Source of the DNA: Cladocopium goreaui | Taxonomy: Eukaryota > Sar > Dinophyceae > Suessiales > Symbiodiniaceae | Direction of reading: 5' to 3' | Length of the DNA: 64,000 nucleotides | NCBI GenBank assembly: GCA_947184155.2 | Contig: CAMXCT020000333.1 | Location: 56,529-120,528, forward strand | Shown: one piece after another, positions 23,430-35,600 of the stretch | How the letters are laid out: the number at the start of each line of letters is the position of its first letter | Position numbering within the stretch: the stretch's first letter is position 1 | The notes under the pieces: model-generated | Databases searched by the model: none | What the model was told of the DNA's origin: nothing | The model's input: the letters and a program-made list of their open reading frames with translations, nothing else | Position numbers and translations under genes: made by a program

Positions 23430-24760
23430 ACATCTTCACGTCAAAAAAGGCTCAAAACCCTCAGTTTTTTACACTTTTGACTTCGAAATGTGCTTCGCGC
23501 CACAACGGCGTGCACTTTTTCGACACTTTTTCGACATCTGAACCTCCAAAAGTGGTCCGAGACCGTCAGCTTTTAACACTTTTGACTTGGAAATGTGCTT
23601 CGCGCCACAACGGCGTGCACTTTTTCGACATCGGAACTTCCAAAAGTGGTCCGACATGGTGTGTTTTGTACATTTTGACTTCAAAATGTGCTTCGCGCCA
23701 CAACGGCGTGCACTTTTTCGACATCGCAACTTCCAAAAGTGGTCCGACCATGGTGTGTTTTGCACATTTTGACTTCAAAATGTGCTTCGCGCCACAACGG
23801 CGTGCACTTTTTCGACACTTTTGCGACATCTGAACTCCAAAAGTGGCCCGAGACCGTCAGTTTTTAACACTTTTGACTTCAAAATGTGCTTCGCGCCACA
23901 ACGGCGTGCACTTTTTCGACATCTCAACTTCCAAAAGTGGTCCGAGGTTGCGGTGTTTTGTACATTTTGGCTTCGAAATGTGCTTCGCGCCACAACGGCG
24001 TGCAACATCTCAACTTCCAAAAGTGGTCCAGGTTGCGGTGTTTTGCACATTTTGCCTTCCAAATGTGCTTCGCGCCACAACGGCGTGCACTTTTTCGAAA
24101 CTGACCTCTGAACTCCAACAGTGCTCCGAAGCTTGTGTTTTTAACATTTTGACTTCCAAATGTGCTTCGCGCCACAACGGTGTGCACTTTTTCGACATCG
24201 CAACTTCCAAAAGTGGTCCGACATTGTGTGTTTTGTACATTTTGACTTCAAAATGTGCTTCGCGCCACAACGGCGTGCACTTTTTCGACATCGCAACTTC
24301 CAAAAGTGGTCCGACATGGTGTGCTTTGCACATTTTGACTTCAAAATGTGCTTCGCGCCACAACGGCGTGCACTTTTTCGACATCTCAACTTCCAAAAGT
24401 GGTCCGAGGTTGCGGTGTTTTGTACATTTTGACTTGGAAATGTGCTTCGCGCCACAACGGCGTGCACTTTTTCGACATCTCAACTTCCAAAAGTGGTCCG
24501 ACCATGGTGTGTTTTGTACATTTTGACTTCAAAATGTGCTTCGCGCCACAACGGCGTGCACTTTTTCGACATCGCAACTTCCAAAAGTGATCCGACCATG
24601 GTGTGTTTTGTACATTTTGACTTCAAAATGTGCTTCGCGCCACAACGGCGTGCACTTTTTCGACATCTCAACTTCCAAAAGTGGTCCGATCCTCTAGTGT
24701 TTTGTCCATTTTGACTTGGAAATGTGCTTCGCGCCACAACGGCGTGCAATTTTTCATCTC
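23430..24760. repeat. 94-bp tandem array (about 14 units)
   Basis: The anchor TGCTTCGCGCCACAACGGCG recurs at 23491, 23596, 23689, 23783, 23887, 23981, 24066, 24163, 24256, 24349, 24443, 24537, 24631 and 24725. Most spacings are 93-94 bp, with outliers of 85, 97, 104 and 105. Each unit contains an imperfect hairpin around CGCC-ACAAC-GGCG flanked by GTGC/GCAC and AAAA/TTTT. Many overlapping open frames on both strands result from the stop-poor unit. Confidence 0.9.
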
Positions 24761-25121
24761 TCATCTGGCCAGCTGGCTCCGCAACCGCCGCTTTAGCGAG
24801 CCTACTTTTCGACCCTCCGGAGCCCCAAATCATTGGAAAAACACAGTGAATCGCGACTTTCCTACCTTTTCGCGCATCTGCATCTTCTTTCTTCTGACTC
24901 TTTCTCTTCTACTCTTCTCTCTTCTAATCTTTCTCTTCTCTCTGCCTCTTCCCTACTCTGCTTTTCATCTGTCCATATTGTCGGAAGTTTAGCTTCTAAA
25001 CTTCCTTCGATTAATTATATAATATTAATATATAGTAACATAGTATTATATAGTATTACACTGTATATCTATATATATATATACACACATATATATATAT
25101 ATCATATACGTTTACCGTAAT

Positions 25122-26150
25122 ATGTTTGCCCATGTGACCTCTAGCGCCATGTTTGTTTGGTTTTTGTTTGTGTCAACTCTGAAGGCGATGCCATTAGAGG
25201 CTTCCGAAGATCGACCGCGGATTCTTTGTGCAGCTTCAGGTGCTGCGGGTGATCCCCGGACAAGGGAGAGGCAATATCATTGGATCTGGGTAAATTATAA
25301 CGACCTCACTGCGGCCTTAATTCAGGTTAGTGAAATATTATAATTTTCCCAGATTGGATTGGTTTTATGGAAAAAATCTCGAAACCCTGATATTTGATGG
25401 TAAAAACTTGGTACACACCATGGTTTCATGTAGATTTTCCCTTCAACTAATCCAATGACAATACGATCACAGCCCGTATAGTAGATGTATAGACAGAAGA
25501 CGGATATTTGGACCCGGATATAGATTCATTTGAAATTCATGACTATCGATGTCGATACTGTATGTCTTCGCTTTCGCATTGTTGTTTTGGGTGACGGTGG
25601 AAGAGACTTGTCCGCAAACACCCATGAAGAGCCATATATTTTGCACCAGAAAGATGGCTCCTGTCCGGTGCCAGATGTTGGCCTCCTGGCAATTTGGAAG
25701 CCTCCCAACTGGTGTTTCGCTTGGTCCAACAGTAGCACCAGTGCAATCAATGCGCTTCTGCTGACCTCTGCAGCGGGGTTATGTCAACCAAATCCATTGT
25801 GGGATCGCTTCTCTTCTGTGCCGAGGACAGTTTCTCTGCCAGATGACGAAGAGTTTGAGCGACCATGTGAGAAGAGTCCAATTCTTGGCATATTCTTCTG
25901 GTGTTTTTGTTTTGAAAACTACCTCAAACTATCTCAAACTGATCACCAGCGAACCTTGCTACGAAGGGTACCTTATATACGTTCTGCATCATTCTGCTGA
26001 GTTTATGATTGAATCCAGGCTCTCCCGGTGCTCAACCAGACACAGGGCATCCATTGCAAAGCTGGGTGCGACCCTGGCTGATGGATCTGAAGGGAGATAT
26101 GGGGCCTTCAGGCAGGCGGTCTTGTTTGGTAATGAAACCAAACAAGAGTG
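25122..26150 (+). CDS. Unidentified gene, weak RluA pseudouridine-synthase resemblance
   Basis: Exon 25122-25325 opens at ATG, reads RPRILCAASGAAGDPRTRE and ends at CAG|GTTAGT. A second open block at 25580-25850 contains LLAIWKPPNWCF, which resembles the first conserved segment of RluA-type pseudouridine synthases (xxAVxKPPG). A third at 25860-26150 contains LAYSSGVFVLKTTSNYLKL and YEGYLIYVLHH. If the third aligns with the RluA active-site block, the catalytic Asp position is Ala. An alternative frame is open at 26020-26110. The identification is tentative. Confidence 0.3.
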
Positions 26151-26582
26151 AGAGTACATTTTAAGCCTCAATCATAAACATGTCTTTTGAAATTATATAT
26201 ATTATATATTGTTCTTCTTCAACACACTCTTTCTCCCTCTCTCTCTCCTTAGTGTGTTTGGTTCCAGCACTTTTCCTGTTGAGATGGAAGTGGCAGGACA
26301 TGATTTGCATTGTTTGTATGCAGTATTATGCAGTTCGACCTTTCCTCAAGCTTCTGTTGGGGCAGTCAGCTTGGCAAATGCAAGCATGTTGAATTACAAA
26401 ACAGCGTGCCATAGCACTAGCCCATCAACAATTTCCCCTGTATTTAAATGCAACCTATGTATTGCTGATTGTACTTCAGACGTCCCAAAAAATGCGTGTT
26501 GGGCTTCAGCACCACATAGAAGGCCAACAAGTACTTTACCAAAGGCTTCAAACACTGACCATCACTGACCTGAAAACTGGAA

Positions 26583-26708
26583 GATTTCTGTGCACCTGCC
26601 AACGGTTGTAGCCGGTGGAGATGGCTGGGTCCTCAGTCCGGAGGATCTTATGGATGGTGATGGTGGCATGTGTAGCAAAGAGTTCGTCAACACTGTGCAA
26701 TTGAGAGA
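26583..26708 (+). CDS. Candidate exon, unidentified
   Basis: An open frame reads WKISVHLPTVVAGGDGWVL and SPEDLMDGDGGMCSKEF. It may belong to the gene before or after it. No domain is recognised. Confidence 0.25.
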
Positions 26709-27119
26709 TTCAACTGAGATATACGTAGAATTCCATAGGTATCCTAGGTCTAGCTGATTCAAGTAAGAAAGTGTTCAAGATTCCTGGGGCAAAAACACCG
26801 ATTCGACATGCAGAGAGCCTTTCACCCCAGCTACAGGCGCCAAATCCAGAGTGTCGGGATCTCAGGGACTTGGAGCACTTGGAGCAGGGCTGATGTCAAA
26901 AGCTGATCGACGATGACGATGCCATGTGAACTGAATGTAGAATGATCCACTATGATCCTCTATGATCCACTATTCACTATGTTTGTGTGTTGGGAAACTA
27001 TCTCCCTGTCATTCTCTTCCCCACCCGTAGTCTCTAAAGTCATGTCCCGGTTTTGCAGGCGGTGATGAAGTTCCTGGTCCAGAGAAAATAATGGCATCAA
27101 CCATTCACAAGGACAGCCA

Positions 27120-30100
27120 AGTTCCGAAGTTCTTGATGTTTTGCATCAACTTCTGGATGATTTTTGTTGTCTTTCTATCCGTGAAATGAAGGACCCAGAG
27201 GTGACGCTTTTTGAGAACTTTGTGTCAGAAGAAGAGGTGCGCGGCTGGGAATTCGTCATGAATTCAACATGAATGTGAGCCAATCAACAGGAAATTGTAT
27301 GAATTTCTTTGTTTCTATTCAGTAGGTGCCCGGAATAATTGAGTATCTCATTATATGATTCATATCAAGTTATTTCAATGGTATTTCAATATGATATAAT
27401 GATGCACAGTAATATTTCATGATATTTCCACAAACACGCGCTGTAGTAGATATGGATAGTCTATGATAGTATCATGGCCCCCCCTATTGATAAACTGGTG
27501 GTTGATTACACTGGGTCTATGTTCAGGCTATTGACAACCCATGAATAACTGATTAAAGCTTAGGAGATCCTTTTTTTTTGCACTTTTTATTGATCCTTAG
27601 ATATCCGTATTCTTCATCCTAAATAACTAAGCTTTTTAGTCTTGATTGCGATTGATTAACTATTCCAATAGTAATGGCGAATGAATTTTTTTATTGGAGT
27701 TGGAATTGCCAACAAAAAACAAGGTCGAGCACCTTCTTCAGCTGTGCGAGGGGCGTTGGGTGCGGTGCCCTGTTTTGCGGCGGTGCATACCATATATATA
27801 TATACCACGGTAAAACCCCAGTTATATAATTATTCGGTTTATGGGGATTTAAGCATGAATTCTAAGGAACACAAATATATGATAATAATTATATGATTAT
27901 GGTGATACAACTGATACAGAATGGTTGATCAATTATTATTTGCAGATATGAATATGACCCCCTATTTTGCGCGCAGATTTTCGCTTTAAAAAAGAAGCCC
28001 AGCGTATAAACTGTATCAACAATTCATGTCAAAGTTGACCGTCTTGGTGGCCAATTACCAAAATCATGGCCAGTTATGGCTTTGTAAACCAATAACAGCT
28101 ATTGGTGCTTCCTCTTGGGTTGCCAACTTGGAAAGATTTCCTGGGCTTCGCAAGTCAGAGATTGGGGATGTGACTTGAACATGTGGAAAGCCATGGAGAT
28201 TTAGAATCACTGATTTGTTTAGGCTGGGATCTGAGTGTCCTTCGTGAGCCTCAGTGACTTGATGGGTTGTACATTTCCAACATTTTCCACCGAGAGGATC
28301 ATCTCAGCTGTGCTGGAAACTTCCGCCTGCCAGGAGAGATCGAAGGTTTCCAAGGGGGCCGCCACTTGGTTGTGGTTTGGGTGGGGATGTGCCCACTATT
28401 TTGTTGTTCACCGCGGGTACTAGGTAGGGTTTCGAAACTTTGGCCCATAGCCAAAGCGGCTGAGTTTAGGGCATCCTATGTTTGAAGAATCCAATTTTTA
28501 AAGGTAATTACGCCTAAACATGGTTGACATTGACCCCCAAATTGCATCAAATTGCGTGGTTGGATGCTGAAAAGGACCACACATATATGGCTTTGAACCG
28601 GTACACGGCACGCGACTGGACATCGCAGCACAGGCCAGCGATCTCCATGGACGCAACACTGGCGCCGCGGAACATCCTTTGGGGGCAACTTGGGCATTTG
28701 GTGGTCACTTGTGGGTGCTTGAAATGGGATACCTCCAAATGAGCCATGTAAATTCAGAAAATCATCCAATTTTGGGGTGCCATATGGTGCCATATTTTCA
28801 AACCACCCCATTTTTTGAAGATTTCGAAGTTCCAGTCTTGGCATGTGTGCATTTCCAACGGGTTCGCGAGCTGATTAGCAGCTTGATGCCTGAGTACAGC
28901 CACCTCACCGCGTTCCCAGGAAGAGGGCTACGGGGAAACGCGCACCTCCAGCAGTGCCGCTTGTTTGCATAGCAATGATTCATGGGTCCATCCTGCAACG
29001 CGCCAAGACGACTAGAGACTTCAAGGGAAGCTGCTGACGATATTGACATGTGCCTGCCACTTTGATCGTGGGGCACTTGCATGATGTGACTTGGAAGCTC
29101 ACACTTTCTGCAGGCAAAAAGTCCATGACACGCCTAAATCAAACATGCATAAAGATGCTAGATATGCAGGAGACTGCAGGAGTATATCCAGGATGTCCCC
29201 AACCAATATCAAAAGACAGCCCGGTCTTTCTTAGGTCCATCTTCAATGGGATGAGACCATTGTGACTGTGCCTTGGATGCTGGGAATTACTTGGACACTG
29301 GGCGCAAGAATTGAACAAAATTCCGCTCAAAGGAAGCATGGAAGGCTATCTGTGAATCTCAGAGTTTAGCACAGTGTATATTAAAGACTATTAAAGTGTC
29401 AAAAGGTTTTTGGGTTGATCAAATTATCCAATCACGAACTGGCAGGAACGCATTGCTGCACGGGTAGCGGCTGTCACACAAACCAAGTTGGCACAGGCAA
29501 GCGGCTGCTCAGGTAGTAAGCATATGCCCACCATCAGTGGAAGGTACCCTTTTGGATCCCTTTGGCTGTTCAACCTGGCCATGGAAGATGGCATAAGATG
29601 GCCATGTTCCACAAGCAATCATCTACAAATGGACTATTTGACCATGGCTCTGTTATATTACTGGAAACCGACACAACTAGGGATTGGACCAAGAAAATTG
29701 TGTATTGCGGTCAATGAAGTCCATGGGAGGTGGAGCCTTTAGTCATGTTGCGTTACGAGCCGTGTCCTCAAGCGTGGGATCGGGCGGAACTTCTTGGGGT
29801 GACCAGTGGTCTAGCTAGTTGGATCAACGATCCGATAGGGGAAGGGCGAGAAAAGCCCTTTGGCCTGGTGCATGTTCGCCCGTTGGAGATGCTATTACAT
29901 GTATCACGCAACTCAACAGAAAAGTGACAGTGGATTCTTGGCCTTTCAGGCCGGGACAATTCTTCAAGTTGCATCACGAGTCTTGGCGCACGAGTTTTCT
30001 GCTGAAGTTGTAAGATCTGGCCCATTGTGGGCATTGTGTCGGGAGCACTCTTTGATCCATGATGATTCCAACATCAACCAGAGAACTTGCTGTCGCTGGC

Positions 30101-30169
30101 AATTTGGCCCCAAGGATGGCTCCATGAGACCATCCACGGTCTTTGTTTACCTCAACGGCCTGGAACCTG
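27120..30169 (+). CDS. Prolyl 4-hydroxylase-like 2-oxoglutarate/Fe(II) dioxygenase
   Basis: Family segments appear in order in phase-compatible exons: PEVTLFENFVSEEE (ending 27236, GT donor), ETRTSSSAACLHSND (28920-29006, GA donor), ERIAARVAAVTQTKLAQ (29446-29496, GC donor), EPLVMLRYEP (29730-29761, GT donor), PGQFFKLHHES (29950 to about 30010) and RPSTVFVYLNGLEPG (30115 to about 30169). This matches the P4H core of RTSS, RYxxGQxFxxHxD and TxxxYLN. The usual HxD iron ligand pair reads H-H-E here. Exons between 27236 and 28920 (such as 28290-28400 and 28590-28680) are likely but not placed. The C-terminal ligand exon may be near 31250-31320 (GTDRTLKASAED). The enzyme would hydroxylate proline in protein substrates. 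Confidence 0.7.
28735..28812 (-). repeat. Dispersed 'GVSENW' repeat copy, minus orientation
   Basis: On the minus strand it reads MGWFENMAPYGTPKLDDF, the same pattern as the copy at 4168. It lies in the prolyl hydroxylase gene. Confidence 0.5.
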
Positions 30170-32630
30170 GACTGCGGATCCGGTGTGAAAAGTCTGCACT
30201 CGTAGCACATGTTGCAATAATTCCCCCAAAAAAATCCTTTCTTATTTTCTTGGGGTGCAAGCTTTGATAATCTGGAGCCACTTGTGATATGAAACTTGCT
30301 ACGGTTTTGTACCATTTTGTACTGTGTTTTTGCGCGCGTTTTTTTCAACAACGTTTTGTGAAAAATGCGGTTGGCTTTGATTTGACAATTTGTTTCCTTC
30401 GTTTAGTAATTGCGGGCAATAACAGCATGTGGCAAAACCATGAATGTCACGGCTTTTACCCTCAATGAATGACCAGAAAAGTTTGTCGTTTTGTTTTTTA
30501 GGCCGATAATATACTACGGAGGTAGGCAAAAATTGCAGAGGGAGGGCAAAAAACATACTGTTAGTAAAGCATATAGAGCGACTGCTGGTACTGGTATTTT
30601 ATGTTTGAAATTACACACACTGCTGGCGAAGAAACAAACTATATACCATTATATACCCTGGTTGGAAAAGGCCCGGAGATGAGGCCAACATAGGCTGCCA
30701 TAATGTAGCACAAAACAGGCCCCATCACTTCCCACAAAAGAAGCACCTGCACCAATTCTATAGGTGGCATAAGACAATACTACTACTAATAATAATAACA
30801 ATAATAATAATATATGGCAGGTTTACTGATGTTTACTGTTGCATTCCCAACATTACCGTAATTAATACCATTTGGCTGACCCACTTGCCTCACAGGTCTT
30901 GACTTGGCATACTTCACCACATCAAGAAGCATTGGGGCTCGATGTGCATCCCAGTTAGCAAGGAGTCTAAGCCATGGGACGGTATAACTGCCGTTATATA
31001 TGGACCGCAGGTTGCTTAGTGGCTCAAGCGTGAAGCCAAGACAAACCACCCAACGGTTGAACGAGTCCCACTTATAAGCTGCAAAATTGGATTTGGTTTC
31101 TTTTGGACGTGTTTGCCAGCAGACAGACAGAGTATAGTCCAAGGATTGATGCTTTTGTTCACAAAAAAGGGGCACCCAAAAGCCGCAGATCTGCTTGGCT
31201 TAATTTGGGTTGTTATTTTCTTTCGGTACCGCGACTGCAAACTTGATTCCATGGAGCTTGGTGATTTAGGAACTGACCGAACTCTCAAAGCATCGGCAGA
31301 GGACATCGGGCAAGTCGGGCATTCGCCTGGATGCAGCTGGAAAATCCTAATCCCATCCTGCCTGCACCACAACCAGGATAAAGATGGATAAAGTATGATG
31401 AAGTACTGCATGATCAAGTAGTACATCCAGGTTTGAATGAAATTGCCATGCAATTGCACTTGGGACGGGATGGGTTTTCTTTTTGATGAGTGAGATGCAG
31501 GACCTGATCAGCGAGGATGGATGGACAGTGTTAGATACTCCCATCTTGGCAGAAGGACTTGGGATGTGCTGAGTCTTCGTGACATGTCATAACCTGGCCT
31601 CAACTTGAACTTCCAATTTCTAGCACTTGGAATTTGCTTTGTGCAGATCAAAAATGACAGCAGATGTCATTTGCTTCAACATGCTCGGCTGAAGCATTTT
31701 ATGTTTCATCATATAATTTGGATGCATTTCAATGACCTGGTTGTGTTGCAAACGACGAAGCCTTAGGCAATAAAGGCATGAAGGCAGCTTGACAATGCTT
31801 GACGTAGTGGCAGGAAATAGCAATAGCAATGCTGCTTTTAAGCGGGTCGGAAACTTCTTCATGCTTCGGCTGAGCACAGTGGTTAAGGTAGCTTGGATTT
31901 TCATTGTGTGCATTTGCTATAGATGAACGATGATCTACCAAATACTTGGTGAGACTCTGCGCTGTGTGGTGTTGGTGTCTCCTTCGGAAATCCCAGACAA
32001 TCAACTTAAATCAATTTATGGCGTTCTTACACATTTACATTTTGGGAGATTATATGCATATACAGATACATAATGTATGTTGGTTTCGAAAGTCCTTTCT
32101 CATAATGGCCAGAACCATCAAATCCTTGCGAAATCCCCATGAAGTCCCCATTACCAGTGATTGCCTGTGGCCACCAAGTCCGTTTTGGCGGACTCCTCGA
32201 AGCTTTCCGTCTTTCCTCGACCAGAGATTCTGGCAGACAGACAGCTCACGTCAAGCCTCGGTCGCCCTGACCTGTGAATTTCCCATTCAAACTTTGCGGG
32301 ATAAACACCTATTTATCATTCCAACCAGTTTCATATAAGCAGGTGCCAGATATACTTTTCTTGCTCATTGTCCTTGGGGGTGGAGGCTGATTGAAATGTA
32401 GTAAGTTTGTATACCTCTCTCTCTCTCTCTCTGTACATGCATATATAATGCATATATAATACATATATATATATATGTATACAATATATTTATGTACATA
32501 CAGCCCCGAACCGATATAGAGTCTGATAGAGGACGTTTCAGTTGAAAGGCGCATGGGAGACATGTCAATTTTAACATCTTGCTGGACTGAACAGAGCCTT
32601 GCTGGCTTGGCTCCGCCATGACCAGGTATA
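30170..32630. other. Gene-poor stretch with one possible exon
   Basis: Apart from the possible prolyl hydroxylase C-terminal exon at about 31110-31391 (CKLDSMELGDLGTDRTLKAS) nothing is supported. ATA/ATT microsatellite occurs at 30779-30815 and TA/CT repeats at 32415-32480. Confidence 0.4.
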
Positions 32631-32631
32631 G

Positions 32632-35600
32632 AGTTCGCTGACTTTACATACACTGTCGAGGAGATCTTGTCACCAGGCTTGGGAGTAGGTGAGCCACTGC
32701 GTATGATTGCTGCAGACCTTGCTGTTGGCCAAACAGGAGATATTTTCACGTCAGTCCACTTGCGCAACAGCTTCATGGATGAGATGAACAAGGCGAATGT
32801 GGAGCTCAGTTGCCATTTTCTGCTCAGGATTTCCAGAAAAGATCAACCAAACTGGACCAAACTCTAATTTTCCATCATTTTTGGATGTTTTTCTACCACT
32901 TTTGATCCACTTTGTTGGAGCAAAACACCAATGAATCATGGACAGCATCGGCGCCAACGGCCTGGCGGTGCCTGGCGCGGCGAGGCCGGAGCACAGGTGG
33001 CCCTTCTCACTGGTTCGAGTCCACCAGAAGCTTGTGAGGAACACTTCCGTGAACGAATCTTGGTGCTGCATCAGAAAAAATATCAGTGATAAAATGTTAT
33101 AAAGTCAAAGTGTTATACATATATTTTACTTTTTTGGGAGTTTGATATGTTTCATGTTGAGCTGGTGGACCATTTTTCTTGGTGATTATGAATTATTGTA
33201 AGTTATTACTGTGTATATATATATTATATATATACACATGTATCAAAGTTATACGTCAATTATACGTCTATGTCATTATGTCATTATATGTGACTATGTG
33301 AAATATCATTATTTGTTCAATTATCATGATGATGATGATTACTATTATTATTATTTATTATTTATATTACTACTACTTTTATAGTTGCTATATGTGCTCA
33401 GTATATTGTCATGATTACTTCTGAGTTTGTCAATGGTTGTCATTGTCATTTGCACCCCCTTTGTTTTCATCCTGGCAGCTGGAGCGACCCCAGGAGTCGT
33501 TCAGTGGCGCGACTTCCCGAGCCCAGGCACTGCTGGCTAGCCTTGTCTACATGATGGAGACGGCGATGGATTTAAAGATAAATATTTTATATGTCCACAT
33601 ATTTATTTACATAGCTTTATGTGGATTTATATAGATTTATATGGATAGATGGATAGGTCTTAAAGTTTCTTTTGATGGGAGGTCATGCATGATCTGCATG
33701 CCGCTCACGTCAATGTCACATGTAATCATGTAATCTAGTTTGAAGATGCTTCAAGTTGATTTTGTTGGACTGTACTTCTCGGATCTCGTGACCCCATGCT
33801 AATCCATGCTATAATATATGGATCGATATTCTTCGGCAAGAGCATTGTGTGCGACTGGCTTTTAATTCGACGCATCTTTGCGTCTTGCGCTGCAGGCTTG
33901 TTGACTATTGTGGAGATTCCCTTTGACGAGAAAACGCAGACTTTTATGTCTCAAATTGGGGGCCACTTTGCTACTGCACCTTTGCCTCAGATGATCTCAG
34001 ATGGTTGATTCTCTTGCAGCCCCATTGAGCATGAGGGCTGATCCCTGTACAAAATTGATGGCTCGCGAGAGCAACGGCTTAAGGTATCGGTGGTCCAAGC
34101 GCATCCCCAATCTCCGGATGAAATGATCGTGACGGTGGGTCTTTTCGTCACTGGCTCCGCCTTCCCATTGTGGGCTTCAGCTCACCTGGCTCAAATGGCC
34201 ACTTGGACGGGATGGCAGAAATGCACTACGTTAGTTGTCGGAACACTATATGGGATACATCTGACACTTGAAAGGATTTGATGTGCAGAAACATGTTTCA
34301 TTCGCGATGGAGTGCTTCGGTTTGATGTTCCAAGAGCCTAAGGCACAATCAGTGGCGAACTTGGTGCAATTGACAGCGTCTTCATTTGGAAATTTGGAGT
34401 CTCTTTGCAAGGTAACTTGGAAGCAGTTGGAATTACCTCATATAATTACAGTAAATACAGGTTTTTTTTTGTTTTTTCTCTCTCTTTCTCTCTCTCTCTC
34501 TCTCTTTCTTTATACACAGTTTTTACAGAAGGGGAATAGTATTCATACTGAGAGAGAGAGAGAGACAGAGAGAGATTGATGGATACACGTGTGCACACAC
34601 ACACACACACATATTTTGTATATATCTGTGTGATGTGTGTGTGCGCGCGTATACATACATGACATTTTATAGAGGCATAGAACATGATCCCCGCCCAGAA
34701 TCAGATGGCCTCCATCTTGGGCCATGGCCGTGGCCGATCCAGGGGATCCCGCAGCCAAGTGTTCAACAGCCAACGGTTACCCAGAATGGGATGAAGGGAA
34801 AGCAGGACCCATAGGATCCATGGTGCTGCTATATATGGTGTGCCATGGATCCCATCAATATACCCCCAATGTTAGCATATATACCAGCACCATGGATCCT
34901 ATGGGTGATGATACATGATGTATATATGTGAACATGTTCCATAAATTTCACCTGTAACTTTAAGACTTCTGTTCCCTGAAAATTCACCAGATTCAACAGC
35001 ACCAGGCAGATCAGAACTTCTACACGGTCCTCTCTTTGAGGACCTGCCCTCAAGGCCGGCCCTTGTTACCTGGCGCGTGCCCACTGGCACTGAACCTGGG
35101 TGAGGCACCTTGACAGAACAGCTGGTGGTTTGGGGATGAGCTGTGAGAAGTTATATATTTATATCATATACATTGTATAGTCTGTATATGATATGTTATT
35201 ATGTTCAATTTCTATGTCCATTTGTCCATCCACTTCTCCATTTTTAGATGACTCTTGAGGTTAACTTGGATTTATTTGACATGTTGGAAGTCATTGTCCC
35301 AACGCTTGGGTCCCTGATGGCAGACACGAACCGCTCTGAACCGAGGATCCATGGTGTGTCTTGCTGGATTTACCCGAGGGTGCTGAGACTTGCCACGGTC
35401 ATAGACATGTTTTTGTTGTGGTCCTTGGGCTGGAGATCAAGACCTTGGTACGTGAACATCAAGATATACTGTAGCTGGTAGTGACATGTTCATCCCCAAT
35501 ATGGTTTCGCCCTCCTCAGGGACAGGTCCAGTAATTAGTTTGAACTCAGGCAATCATTTGACATGCCTGCTTCGGAAGCAGCTCGAGGTTTCAACTACTG

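Larger units (their letters stand above)
22733..25005 (+). mobile_element. Composite repeat element, copy A (with internal 94-bp array)
   Basis: The 5' module (22733-22925) and the 3' module (about 24775-25005) match those of copy B at 52596-54171 closely. A GTAGTT-type microsatellite lies between the modules in both copies. Only copy A also has the 94-bp tandem array. Near the 5' end is GGCGGAAGTTT at 22758 with a GTTTC/GAAAC hairpin. The 3' end is a perfect 8-bp hairpin GGAAGTTT-7 nt-AAACTTCC at 24983-25005. No transposase is encoded. The element class is unknown, and I infer mobility only from the two-copy structure. Confidence 0.65.

Noticed and set aside
23843..24526. Long + strand frame of 227 codons and several minus frames
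   Set aside because: They are generated by the stop-poor 94-bp tandem unit, whose length is not a multiple of three. The frames have no conserved start and switch between units.
23430..24760. A CRISPR array
   Set aside because: The units are near-identical throughout with no unique spacers, and the genome is eukaryotic.
32309..32791. A 160-codon minus-strand frame
   Set aside because: Its best part is antisense to a + strand exon (EEILSPGLGVGEPLRMIAAD) with better coding character, and the rest is TA/CT microsatellite.
33012..33022. tRNA T-loop-like GGTTCGAGTCC
   Set aside because: The flanking bases do not form a T-stem or acceptor stem, and the word lies inside a coding exon.
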